From positions 62,001 through 126,000 of the forward strand of contig NZ_QLLR01000008.1 in the NCBI RefSeq assembly GCF_003259615.1: DNA of 64,000 nucleotides, written 5' to 3'. Position numbers and translations under genes: made by a program. The notes beneath the pieces are model-generated. The model had not been told where the DNA came from, searched no databases, and worked only from the letters and a program-made list of their open reading frames with translations. Of this stretch, positions 17,153-25,245 are shown piece by piece. Every line of letters starts with the position of its first letter. Within the stretch, counting starts at the first letter, position 1. Source of the DNA: Pedobacter cryoconitis (GTDB lineage: Bacteria; Bacteroidota; Bacteroidia; Sphingobacteriales; Sphingobacteriaceae).

Positions 17153-19009
17153 TTAATCGATTGATTTTCCCTTCATGGCTTTCGAAACTGCGATGTCCAT
17201 TAACCGTTCAGCGAAAGGACGCGTAAATTCATTCAGTTCGCCGGCCTTTTTAAGGATGGTATCTTTATTTCCTTCGGTCAAAGCTTCTCTTAAAGCAGTG
17301 ATATACAGTTTAGTGTTTTCCAGTTCTTCCGGAGTTAATACAAAGCCATTTTTATCAATAAAACGCTCTGCAGTATAAACCAGTTGTTCTCCTTCGCCAC
17401 GGGCTTCAATCAGCATTCTTTGCGCAACATCACTTTCTGCATGCGTAATACTGTCAATCAGCATTTTCTCTACCGTATCATCCGTAAGGCCGTAACTTGG
17501 GGTAATATCTATTTCCTGTTTCACGCCAGAACGTAACTCAACTGCCTGAACAGTTAATATTCCGTCGGCATTCAGGATGAAATTAATATCTACCTTAGGC
17601 ATTCCTGCCGGCATCGACGGAATACCCTTTAAATCGAATTCAGCTAACTTCCTGTTTTCCTTAACCAGATCACGCTCTCCCTGGTAAACAGAGATTTTCA
17701 TGTTCACCTGGCCATCTATTGAAGTGGTATACTGACGGCCTGCCTTGGTCGGAACTTTCGCATTTCTGGCGATGATCACATCCATTAAACCTCCCATGGT
17801 TTCAATACCCAGAGAAAGCGGTGTAACATCCAATAACAGAATATCTGACCGGTTACCTGCAAGGATGTCTGCTTGTATCGCAGCACCCAGGGCTACTACT
17901 TCATCAGGGTTGATCTGATCGTGCGGCTGACGGCCAAAGAATGCGGCAACCTGTGCTTTTACATAAGGTGTACGGGTAGATCCGCCAACCATAACCACTT
18001 CGTCAATAGCGCTGATGGTTAATTTAGCATCTTTCAGTGCTTGTTGACAAGAGCTTAAAGTCTCTGTAACTTTTGCTTCGATCAATTGCTCGAAAGTATG
18101 TCTGTCCAGCGTATACCACATATCTCCCGCTTTTTCATTGAACAGATTTTGAGTACTGAGTGCTTTTTTTGCTTCTTCCGCTTTTAAACGAAGGGTTTGC
18201 ATCAATCCCGGATCTTCGGTCAGTGCAGTTGCATCAAGTTTATTTTTCTCAATCCAGTAATGAACAATAGCGCGGTCAAAATCATCCCCGCCAAGGAAAG
18301 TATTTCCATTGGTCGATAATACTTCAAAGATGCCATTCTGAATTGCCAGGATAGAAACATCAAATGTTCCGCCCCCTAAATCATAAACGGCAATCGTTTT
18401 CTGCTCTGTAGGGTCCAGTCCGATTCCGTAAGCTAAACTTGCTGCGGTAGGCTCATTGACAATTCTTAAAACGTCGAGTCCGGCTAAACGGCCTGCATCC
18501 CTGGTAGCTTGTCGCTGGCTATCGTTAAAATAAGCAGGAACAGTAATTACAGCCCGGTTAACAGGTGTTTTTAAAGCATGCTCTGCTCTGGCTTTAAGTT
18601 CTTTTAAGATCTCTGCCGAAAGCTCAATAGGGGTATAGAATTTATCTCCGGCCTGTATTTTAACCAGCGAATCATTGCCTTCGTCTATCAGTTTGTAAGA
18701 AAAGGTGTCCTGATGGCCAGCGATGTCTTTATAAGAGCGGCCTAATAAACGTTTAACAGAAAATATAGTATTAGCCGGATCAGTGATCAGAAATTCTTTT
18801 GCTCCATTACCCACCAAGGTATCTCCTGCAGCATTGAAATGAACAATAGAAGGGACTAATAGTCCTTTTCCTGTGTCATTTATAACTTTAGGGTTTTTGT
18901 CCGGGTCAATAAAGGCCACCAAACTGTTGGTCGTTCCTAAATCAATTCCTACAATGATTTCTTCTTTTTGTAAAGAACCTGTTGCCAGGTTGATGGATAT
19001 CTTTGCCAT
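17153..19009 (-). CDS. hscA: Hsp70-type iron-sulfur assembly chaperone HscA
   Basis: This 618-residue Hsp70 protein starts with MAKISINLATGSLQ before the ATPase motif IVGIDLGTTNSLVAF, an N-terminal extension typical of HscA rather than DnaK. The nucleotide-binding domain shows VYDLGGGTFDVSIL and VVMVGGSTRTPYV; the substrate domain starts after DVTPLSLGIETMGG. HscA helps transfer Fe-S clusters from IscU. The ATG at 19009 is preferred over the in-frame GTG at 19015, because a TAAATTTG box ends only 2 nt before the GTG. It lies downstream of pyrC and the DUF3810 gene, away from the ferredoxin and iscX genes at 34 kb. Confidence 0.9.
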   Translation of the reverse strand: MAKISINLATGSLQKEEIIVGIDLGTTNSLVAFIDPDKNPKVINDTGKGLLVPSIVHFNAAGDTLVGNGAKEFLITDPANTIFSVKRLLGRSYKDIAGHQDTFSYKLIDEGNDSLVKIQAGDKFYTPIELSAEILKELKARAEHALKTPVNRAVITVPAYFNDSQRQATRDAGRLAGLDVLRIVNEPTAASLAYGIGLDPTEQKTIAVYDLGGGTFDVSILAIQNGIFEVLSTNGNTFLGGDDFDRAIVHYWIEKNKLDATALTEDPGLMQTLRLKAEEAKKALSTQNLFNEKAGDMWYTLDRHTFEQLIEAKVTETLSSCQQALKDAKLTISAIDEVVMVGGSTRTPYVKAQVAAFFGRQPHDQINPDEVVALGAAIQADILAGNRSDILLLDVTPLSLGIETMGGLMDVIIARNAKVPTKAGRQYTTSIDGQVNMKISVYQGERDLVKENRKLAEFDLKGIPSMPAGMPKVDINFILNADGILTVQAVELRSGVKQEIDITPSYGLTDDTVEKMLIDSITHAESDVAQRMLIEARGEGEQLVYTAERFIDKNGFVLTPEELENTKLYITALREALTEGNKDTILKKAGELNEFTRPFAERLMDIAVSKAMKGKSID

Positions 19010-19017
19010 AATCACGG

Positions 19018-19025
19018 CAAATTTA
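19018..19025 (-). promoter_or_regulatory. Candidate -7 box (TAAATTTG) for hscA
   Basis: A full TAnnTTTG match lies 8 nt before the hscA ATG, within the 30-bp gap after the DUF3810 gene. No -33 TTG is seen at normal distance. The gene may alternatively be read from upstream with pyrC. Confidence 0.35.
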
Positions 19026-19039
19026 AGATTTTAAATGTA

Positions 19040-20140
19040 TTAGGGTTGTAATGTTTTATTCAATTCCTTTTTATGCAGGTTAAATACCCATAAAACGATG
19101 TCCTGGTAACTATCCATACCCTTTTTCTGGTTATTGATTTTAAGGAACTTATCGAATGCAACTCCAAAGTAGCCTGACATTTCAGAGTTATACTTTCTCC
19201 AGAATTCCTGCTCGTTCTTAAAATCGGCAAGCGTGGCCTCATTTATTTTTTTAAAGAGGACCTCATAGTCTTCGGGCGATTTAATTCTGATCTCGAAAAG
19301 TACGTTTCGAAGGATGTTATAGTAACCTGAATATTGGAAATTAAGATCTGAACTGCCTGTACTAACGAGATAACCCACCAGGTTAGCTTCATCTTCACGC
19401 GCTACGCCCAGTTCGTGCGAAATTTCGTGACAGGTGATAAAAGGTAAATCTATTGCAGGTATCAGCATGTTGACATTCGCCTCGCCCGATGGAGGAGCGT
19501 AATAGCCCTCGATACCTGATTTGGTAATCGTTTGTTGCAGGATGACGGCTTTAACTGCTGGTATCCTGTAAGTAAATAAGGAATTGGTTTTTGCTAATTT
19601 ATCATAAGCAGCTTTTGAGCCGCTTTCCAATTCTTTAATATTGAATTCTTTCTGGGCACCGGTCTGCCTTATTTTTTGTTTAATAGTATTGACCCGGTTA
19701 ATCAGGAAGCCGCCTAATTGAACAAGATCTTTTGTCGTATATTTTTGATTACCAAGGCCTAATTGACTGGAAATAGAAGGTCTGGAATAATTCAGCCCCC
19801 AAAGGAGTTTAAAGACTATATATAAGAGCAGTGTAAAGTTGGCCAGCTGCAGCGGAAAGAAGAAGCGCAATTGCTGCCCCGGTGTCCTGTGTTTTATTTT
19901 TCTGATTGCTTTAAAAACCGACCAGAGGCAGTATAGTATTAAAAGCAGGTAAAGAAAATCGCCCACCGCAAAAGGAAACGGTGAGCTGATGAAGCGTTGA
20001 GCGACCGAAGTCAAAGGATAAAGACCGCTGGAATAAATAGTTTCTGTGAGCTGAGTGTTCAATCCTAAAAGGAAAATCAGTAAAGCAATACAGCTTAATA
20101 TAACCAGACGACGTAATTTTGACTTGATCGCGAAATTCAT
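19040..20140 (-). CDS. DUF3810 membrane protein with HExxH metalloprotease motif
   Basis: This 366-residue protein has three membrane segments in its first 115 residues (about 12-28, 58-77 and 98-115) and then a soluble domain. The soluble part holds HEISHELGVAREDEAN, where His238-Glu239-x-x-His242 is a zincin zinc-binding motif and a downstream Glu in REDEAN is a fitting third ligand. DUF3810 is a family known mainly in Bacteroidota without an assigned function; a membrane metallopeptidase is the natural inference. Its ATG follows the pyrC stop codon with no spacer, so it is translated with pyrC. Confidence 0.82.
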   Translation of the reverse strand: MNFAIKSKLRRLVILSCIALLIFLLGLNTQLTETIYSSGLYPLTSVAQRFISSPFPFAVGDFLYLLLILYCLWSVFKAIRKIKHRTPGQQLRFFFPLQLANFTLLLYIVFKLLWGLNYSRPSISSQLGLGNQKYTTKDLVQLGGFLINRVNTIKQKIRQTGAQKEFNIKELESGSKAAYDKLAKTNSLFTYRIPAVKAVILQQTITKSGIEGYYAPPSGEANVNMLIPAIDLPFITCHEISHELGVAREDEANLVGYLVSTGSSDLNFQYSGYYNILRNVLFEIRIKSPEDYEVLFKKINEATLADFKNEQEFWRKYNSEMSGYFGVAFDKFLKINNQKKGMDSYQDIVLWVFNLHKKELNKTLQP

Positions 20141-21475
20141 TTATCTGTTGAAAGTTAATCGTTTTCCAGTTTCATTGGTCATAAACTTTCCTTTCTGGTA
20201 AGCCAGGTTTCCAGAGATAAAGGTATGGGTAATGTCGGCTTTGAAAGTTTCTCCTTCAAAAGGTGACCAGCCGCATTTATATAAAATATTAGCTTTAGTC
20301 ACTTTAACAGGATCATTTAATGCAACAAGTACTAAGTCTGCCCAGTAACCTTCTCTGATAAATCCTCTTCTGTCAATTTGAAAGCAGGTAGCTACGTTAT
20401 GTGCTGTCTTCTCCACTATTTTCTCAAGTGTAATTTTTCCCTGATGATACATTTCCAGCAGTGCAGAAAGTGCATGTTGTACCAGTGGGCCTCCTGCCGG
20501 AGCTTTCAGATAAGTTTGCGCTTTTTCTTCAATAGTATGCGGGGCATGGTCGGTGGCAATCACATCGATATGGCCATCTAATACACCTTTCAGGATAGCA
20601 TCGCGGTCCGTTGCAGTTTTAACAGCTGGATTCCATTTAATCAGGTTTCCTTTGGTTGCGTAATCCTGATCGCTGAACCAGAGGTGGTGAACGCAGGCTT
20701 CGGCAGTAATTCTTTTATCTTTTAACGGGGTAATGGCATCAAACAATGCAATTTCTCTGGCCGTAGAAATATGTAGAATATGTAACCTGGTATTGTGTTT
20801 TTTAGCCAGTGAAACGGCAAGCGATGAGGAAATATAACAAGCTTCATCATTGCGGATCAGCGGGTGCATGTCTATAGTAATGTTTTCTCCGTATTTCTCT
20901 TTGAATGCAGCCATATTAGTTCTGATGGTCAATTCATCTTCACAGTGCGTGGCAACCAGCATCGGGGCTTCTCTGAAAATATTGTCGAGTACCTGCTCAT
21001 TATCAACGAGCATATTTCCGGTGGATGAACCCATAAATACTTTAATACCACATACTTGTGCCGGATCAGTTTTCAGGACTTCTTCAATGTTGTCATTAGA
21101 AGCACCCATAAAAAAGGAGTAGTTAGCCAGGGACATTTCAGAAGCAATCTGATATTTGTCAGCTAACAGGCTTTGTGTAAGGGTATTCGGAACTGTATTC
21201 GGCATTTCCATAAAAGAGGTGATCCCTCCTGCAACTGCCGCCATACTCTCGGTAAAGATATCTGCTTTATGGGTTAAACCGGGTTCTCTGAAATGGACCT
21301 GGTCGTCAATCATACCAGGTAACAGGTGTAACCCTTCTGCATTGATTTCCTGATCGGCGGATCTGTTTATTACCGGACTGATTTCTTCAATTAATCCGTC
21401 TTTGATAAATACGTCCGCAACATAAATTTTTCCTTCGTTAACTAAGGTTGCGGCTTTTATAAGGATGGTGTTCAT
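20141..21475 (-). CDS. pyrC: Dihydroorotase, catalytic form
   Basis: This 444-residue amidohydrolase closes carbamoyl-aspartate to dihydroorotate in pyrimidine synthesis. Metal and active-site residues are largely present: His61 in DDQVHFREPG, the carboxylated Lys145 in GIKVFMGSSTGNM, His177 in ATHCED, His235 in LHILHIST and Asp309 in ATDHAPH. The first His of the usual HxH pair is Gln59; I recall the same DDQVHFREPG form in other Bacteroidota dihydroorotases, so I still call it active. A second, degenerate homologue is at 58200. The gene is followed without a gap by the DUF3810 gene. Confidence 0.92.
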   Translation of the reverse strand: MNTILIKAATLVNEGKIYVADVFIKDGLIEEISPVINRSADQEINAEGLHLLPGMIDDQVHFREPGLTHKADIFTESMAAVAGGITSFMEMPNTVPNTLTQSLLADKYQIASEMSLANYSFFMGASNDNIEEVLKTDPAQVCGIKVFMGSSTGNMLVDNEQVLDNIFREAPMLVATHCEDELTIRTNMAAFKEKYGENITIDMHPLIRNDEACYISSSLAVSLAKKHNTRLHILHISTAREIALFDAITPLKDKRITAEACVHHLWFSDQDYATKGNLIKWNPAVKTATDRDAILKGVLDGHIDVIATDHAPHTIEEKAQTYLKAPAGGPLVQHALSALLEMYHQGKITLEKIVEKTAHNVATCFQIDRRGFIREGYWADLVLVALNDPVKVTKANILYKCGWSPFEGETFKADITHTFISGNLAYQKGKFMTNETGKRLTFNR

Positions 21476-21609
21476 ATTGCCAAATCTAAGGATTTTGAAG
21501 CAATATTTTCAGGCATGATTACGATTGCTAAAGTGAAAGCCAGTGTTAAATATACGATTATTTTTATACTAGTTACAGTCTTAACTGATTTAAAACCAAT
21601 TAATATGAC

Positions 21610-21617
21610 TAATTTTG
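21610..21617 (+). promoter_or_regulatory. Candidate -7 box (TAATTTTG) before the GIY-YIG-like gene
   Basis: A full TAnnTTTG match lies only 3 nt before the ATG at 21621. If used, the mRNA would start at or inside the start codon. No -33 TTG is evident. Confidence 0.3.
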
Positions 21618-21620
21618 GAA

Positions 21621-22295
21621 ATGACTATTAAACACGTATTAACCAAGACACAGGAAAGCTTTATAAAAAAACACAAAATCCCAGCGGATTTGCTGTTTGA
21701 CGCACAAGGAGAGGGGATGACAGAAGAGCTAAAGCAGCGTATGTCTGAGACGAACACAGTCTTCGCATACAACACTGTCGGTTGTACTAAAGATGATAAT
21801 CATAATTTCAAAACTATCGGGGGTCATTGTCCGCAGTGTGAAACAGGAAAAATTGCAATTTTATTGAGAGAGCATGAAGCTGGTTTTATTTACATTGCTG
21901 GTTCAAGAAAAGGAACCTTGATTAAGGTAGGTTCTACAAGTAATATCATTGACAGGATTAAAAGCTTAAACATGCCTAAAACCAGGTATGCAGGTTTTGA
22001 TGACTGGGTTCTTTTATTTGATGCAAGAACAACTACACAAGGAAGAAGCGAGCGTAAGATTCAGCAAAAACTGAGTGAAAACAAAGTGAATTACCTGGTG
22101 GAGAAAAGTGGAAAAGCAACTGATTCTGGTGAATTGTTCAGATGTTCTTATAATAAAGCGAAGGATGCAATCACAGCTTTAGAAACTGAAGAATCTTTCG
22201 AATTTACTCAAGTACATGAAAAAAGAGATTTAATTCCTGATTACCAATTCAAAAATTTAAAGGCAAGAGTACAGGTTGCTGCTGTTGAAGCATAA
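21621..22295 (+). CDS. GIY-YIG-like (T5orf172/Mug113-type) protein with Cys cluster
   Basis: This 224-residue protein contains a GIY-YIG-like core: GFIYIAGS (residues 88-95), IKVGSTSNIIDRIKSLN with Arg112 (101-117) and SERKIQQKL with Glu144, the order expected for the Tyr, Arg and metal-binding Glu of this nuclease fold. In front is a Cys group (Cys55, Cys70, Cys73 in HCPQC) that could bind zinc. There is no partner gene, methylase or integrase nearby. The ATG at 21621 is chosen over the TTG at 21615, which lies inside a TAATTTTG box. Whether it cuts DNA is unknown; assignment is by motif reading only. Confidence 0.65.
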   Translation: MTIKHVLTKTQESFIKKHKIPADLLFDAQGEGMTEELKQRMSETNTVFAYNTVGCTKDDNHNFKTIGGHCPQCETGKIAILLREHEAGFIYIAGSRKGTLIKVGSTSNIIDRIKSLNMPKTRYAGFDDWVLLFDARTTTQGRSERKIQQKLSENKVNYLVEKSGKATDSGELFRCSYNKAKDAITALETEESFEFTQVHEKRDLIPDYQFKNLKARVQVAAVEA

Positions 22296-22369
22296 CCGGC
22301 TTTCAATTTATAAATCTTCTGAAGTGACTGTCTGCGTGTTTTTAAGATAGACAATCATTTCTGGATTAG

Positions 22370-22410
22370 TTTTTTAATGCGTTTCTTTATTGATGAAACG
22401 CATTAAAAAA
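22370..22410. repeat. 16-bp perfect inverted repeat between GIY-YIG-like and helicase genes
   Basis: Arms 22370-22385 and 22395-22410 (TTTTTTAATGCGTTTC and its complement) flank a 9-base loop. The T run is on the 5' arm and the A run on the 3' arm, the reverse of an intrinsic terminator, so on either strand there is no T tract after the stem. It may be an mRNA-end hairpin or a protein site. Confidence 0.7.
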
Positions 22411-22512
22411 CATGATCTGTTCCGTGAGAAATTAGTGTCAGTTTCTCCTTCCCCCTTTATTCATACAAATAACATTTAAAGAAGCGCTTAATTAGCTTCC
22501 TATTAATTATAT

Positions 22513-22520
22513 TATATTTG
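22513..22520 (+). promoter_or_regulatory. Candidate -7 box (TATATTTG) for the DEAD-box helicase
   Basis: A full TAnnTTTG match ends 4 nt before the helicase ATG, which would give a leaderless or nearly leaderless mRNA. No -33 TTG is seen at 17-21 bp. Confidence 0.4.
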
Positions 22521-22524
22521 CAAA

Positions 22525-23862
22525 ATGCCAAAAACATTCGAAGAGTTCAACCTTAACAGACAGATTTTAAATGCTGTCGCTGATGCAGGGTTTACGGTTG
22601 CTACTCCAATACAAGAAAAAGCAATCGCACCGGTTTTATCGGGACAAGATATTTTTGGGATTGCCGAGACGGGAACAGGAAAAACGGCAGCTTACGTGCT
22701 GCCTATATTAATGCAGCTTAAATATGCTCAGGGCGATGCGCCACGTGCTTTAATTTTAGCACCAACACGCGAATTAGCGATGCAGATTGCTGAGCATGTC
22801 AAAATATTTTCAAAGTATACAGATTTACGTTCTGTAGTTATTTTTGGGGGAATTGGTCCGAAAACGCAGATAGAACAGGTGAAAGCTGGTGTAGATATTA
22901 TTATCGCTACTCCGGGCCGCTTCCTTGATATTTATCTTGCCGGACATATTAATACACAATATCTGAAATTCCTGGTACTGGACGAGGCAGATAAAATGAT
23001 GGATATGGGCTTTATTGGCTCTATCCACAGAATTCTGGAAGTTGTACCGCGCAAAAGACAGAATTTGCTTTTCTCGGCTACGATGAGTGATCTTGTACAT
23101 AAGATTGCTGGTGATTTTCTGAAAAATCCAACTATTATTGAGGTTGGCCAGCAAGCGACTCCGGCACAAACGGTTACGCAGGGATTGTATGAAGTTCCTA
23201 ATTTCAAGACCAAAATCAATCTTTTACAGCATTTATTGAAGAATGAGATAGATTTTAAGCGTCTGATTATCTTTTGTAAGACTAAAACTGTGGCTGATAA
23301 TATTTTCAGTTTTATTGAACGCAGATATGGTGCTGCAGAGGTCAGGGTGATCCATGCGAATAAGGGACAGAATACGAGGATTAATTCGATCAATAGTTTT
23401 AAAGAGGGAAATATTCGTGTGCTGGTTGCTACGGATGTCGCTTCCCGTGGAATTGATGTAGCTGAGGTTAGTCATGTAATCAACTTTGATGTTCCAATTA
23501 TTATTGAGGATTATGTTCATCGTATCGGCCGTACTGGAAGGGCTTATGCGAAAGGTGATGCACTTACTTTCTGTACGGAAGCAGAAATGTATTATGTTAA
23601 AAAAATTGAGAAACTGATGCGTCAGACGATTCCGGTTCTGGAGCTTCCGAAAGAGGTTTTTGTAGAAGAAACTCCTTATGAAGAGCGTCAGTATATTGCC
23701 AGGGAAATCGATAATCAGAAAAGAAAAGATGATCCTGATTTCAAAGGGGCTTTCCATGAGAAAAAACATGCTGCTGCAATTGCTGCGGCCGCTGCGGCTT
23801 CTGCGAAGAAAAAGATGGATAAAACTCCGGCCTGGAAGAAAAGAAAATTCAAAAAAACCTAG
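22525..23862 (+). CDS. DEAD-box ATP-dependent RNA helicase (RhlE-like)
   Basis: This 445-residue helicase shows all core motifs: Q motif (ATPIQ near residue 27), motif I AETGTGKT, motif Ia PTREL, motif Ib TPGR, motif II VLDEADKMMDMGF, motif III FSATMS and motif VI HRIGRTGR. The C-terminal tail from about residue 400 is rich in Lys and Ala with an Ala-rich stretch and ends KKRKFKKT, a basic RNA-binding type tail. It likely unwinds structured RNA in ribosome assembly or mRNA decay. RhlE is the closest named group, but no specific role is shown here. Confidence 0.93.
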   Translation: MPKTFEEFNLNRQILNAVADAGFTVATPIQEKAIAPVLSGQDIFGIAETGTGKTAAYVLPILMQLKYAQGDAPRALILAPTRELAMQIAEHVKIFSKYTDLRSVVIFGGIGPKTQIEQVKAGVDIIIATPGRFLDIYLAGHINTQYLKFLVLDEADKMMDMGFIGSIHRILEVVPRKRQNLLFSATMSDLVHKIAGDFLKNPTIIEVGQQATPAQTVTQGLYEVPNFKTKINLLQHLLKNEIDFKRLIIFCKTKTVADNIFSFIERRYGAAEVRVIHANKGQNTRINSINSFKEGNIRVLVATDVASRGIDVAEVSHVINFDVPIIIEDYVHRIGRTGRAYAKGDALTFCTEAEMYYVKKIEKLMRQTIPVLELPKEVFVEETPYEERQYIAREIDNQKRKDDPDFKGAFHEKKHAAAIAAAAAASAKKKMDKTPAWKKRKFKKT

Positions 23863-23864
23863 AC

Positions 23865-24134
23865 TTGAAATTAACTCCTTTAAATATCGTCAGTTCGGGC
23901 TGTATTGTATTTGCTTTATTGCTTTTCTTTAGCCCGGATAAGCAGCTTCCTGTACAAAAGGGGGTGAATGGATTGTTAATAGGTCTTTGTGTTTTAACTG
24001 CAATTATTGCTTTCATTTCAGATCTGATTTTCCGGAAGTTCATACCTTTGCTTGGCAAATTATGGATAGTGGAGTGTGCTTTGATCATCTTCACTGTGGT
24101 ATTGATGGTTATTCTAAGGGTTAGTTTAGGGTAA
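23865..24134 (+). CDS. Small three-helix membrane protein
   Basis: This 89-residue protein begins with TTG two bases after the helicase stop codon, which implies coupled translation. It is almost wholly hydrophobic, with three likely membrane segments (about 8-26, 37-55 and 66-85) separated by short charged turns. I do not recognise the family. The tight spacing and absence of any other frame in the stretch support a real gene, but the TTG start is not certain. Confidence 0.6.
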   Translation: MKLTPLNIVSSGCIVFALLLFFSPDKQLPVQKGVNGLLIGLCVLTAIIAFISDLIFRKFIPLLGKLWIVECALIIFTVVLMVILRVSLG

Positions 24135-24187
24135 TATTTAGCAGAGGTTTGATTTAATAGAAAACAAAAAACAAGAATTACATTGTA

Positions 24188-24523
24188 ATGAAAACAGCAG
24201 AAATTAAAATAACGGTTGAGCTTGATGATAATAATGTCCCGGAGAATTTGATGTGGGAATCTACAGACGCGGAAACGCAGGAAAAGGTTCCTGTGAAATC
24301 TATGATGTTAGCGCTGTGGGACCATAATTATAAGAATTCAATGCGGATAGATCTTTGGACTAAGGATATGCCTGTAGATGAGATGAAAAGGTTCTTTTAT
24401 GAGACTTTGCAGACGATGGGCGATAGTTTTTTAAAGGCAACTGGTGAAACTTTGATTATCGAAGATTTAAGAGATTATTGTGCGCATTTTGCAGATAAAA
24501 TGGGGATTGATCCAGGTAAGTAA
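24188..24523 (+). CDS. gldC: Gliding motility protein GldC
   Basis: This 111-residue cytoplasmic protein matches GldC: KTAEIKITVELDDNNVPENLMWESTDA, MMLALWDHNYKNSMRIDLWTKDMPVDEMKRFFYETL and a helical C-terminus IIEDLRDYCAHFADKMG. GldC is a small soluble protein of unknown mechanism that improves gliding in Flavobacterium and is widespread in Bacteroidota, including non-gliders. It stands 53 bp after the small membrane protein gene. Its usual partner gldB is not in the window. Confidence 0.9.
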   Translation: MKTAEIKITVELDDNNVPENLMWESTDAETQEKVPVKSMMLALWDHNYKNSMRIDLWTKDMPVDEMKRFFYETLQTMGDSFLKATGETLIIEDLRDYCAHFADKMGIDPGK

Positions 24524-24657
24524 GAATTTTATCGTATCCATATTTGTATTGTAATTTTGAATATTGGTTAGGGATAATGTATATGTATGTGTTTTTAAAG
24601 TTAAATTGTTTGTTTTTAAATTAAGTTATGTAGTTTTATTGCAGATGATTTAAAGAT

Positions 24658-25086
24658 ATGGAACAATTGAAAGAACAGTTAGCTAATCTGGAGAGAGTTA
24701 TTCAGGTATTGGTTGGTAGTATAGAAGGTCTAAGTATCAGAATTACCAGGGTTGAAGAAAGGCTGGATAGAATTGAGGCAAGACTTGATCATATTGAAGC
24801 GAGGCTGGACCGGATCGAAGCTAGGCTTGATAAGGTTGAGGCAAGGCTCGATCAGATTGAAGCTAGGCTTGATAAGGTTGAGGCAAGGCTCGATCAGATT
24901 GAAGCGAGACTTGATGTGGTCGAAGCCAGGCTTGATGAAGCGGATGGTAAATTTGATCTGATACAGTTTAACTTTGAAAATGTTCACAAAAAGCTGGATT
25001 TTGTAATAGACGAAATTGTTAAAATTGATGGGGTTACAAGATATGTGGATATTGACAAAAATTTAAAAACAATAAAATCAAGATAA
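24658..25086 (+). CDS. Heptad-repeat coiled-coil protein
   Basis: This 142-residue protein is a long coiled coil. From about residue 32 to 95 it repeats a seven-residue unit of the form RLDxIEA about nine times, with Leu and Ile/Val in core positions and salt-bridging Arg, Asp and Glu around them. The N- and C-terminal parts (to 30 and from 98) continue as helix without exact repeats. No signal peptide or membrane segment is present. I do not recognise a named family; it could be a structural or oligomerisation protein. Because the unit is 21 bp, the repeat can vary in number without a frameshift. Confidence 0.75.
   Translation: MEQLKEQLANLERVIQVLVGSIEGLSIRITRVEERLDRIEARLDHIEARLDRIEARLDKVEARLDQIEARLDKVEARLDQIEARLDVVEARLDEADGKFDLIQFNFENVHKKLDFVIDEIVKIDGVTRYVDIDKNLKTIKSR
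24817..24900 (+). repeat. Two identical adjacent 42-bp repeats inside the coiled-coil gene
   Basis: Copies at 24817-24858 and 24859-24900 are identical at every base, each encoding two heptads (EARLDKV and EARLDQI). Neighbouring heptads differ at several silent positions, so this pair arose by a recent duplication of 42 bp. Confidence 0.9.
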
Positions 25087-25104
25087 AAGGATTTCCCTTT
25101 TATA

Positions 25105-25140
25105 CCTAAACAAAAGCTTCGGCAGGAGCTTTTGTTTAGG
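25105..25140 (+). terminator. Hairpin terminator after the coiled-coil gene
   Basis: A 14-bp perfect stem (CCTAAACAAAAGCT with its complement) and a TCGGCAGG loop lie 18 bp after the stop codon. The T run sits in the 3' arm rather than after it, so strength is uncertain. Confidence 0.72.
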
Positions 25141-25208
25141 TTGAGCTAAATATCATGTGTAAGTATAGTATTTATGTTGGATTTTAGGTTAATTCAGTAA
25201 ATAGATGA

Positions 25209-25216
25209 TATTTTTG
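25209..25216 (+). promoter_or_regulatory. Candidate -7 box (TATTTTTG) for the gene at 25246
   Basis: A full TAnnTTTG match 29 nt before the ATG; the nearest TTG upstream is too far (29 bp) to be a normal -33. Confidence 0.3.
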
Positions 25217-25245
25217 TAGCTCTTTATTTAAAATATGCTTTTTTT

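Noticed and set aside
24760..24940. Repeat array as a CRISPR
   Set aside because: The repeats are contiguous coding heptads without spacers.
24730..24987. Antisense and shifted open frames over the coiled-coil repeats
   Set aside because: The 21-bp repeat keeps every frame open; only the plus frame from 24658 gives a sensible heptad protein with ends beyond the repeat.
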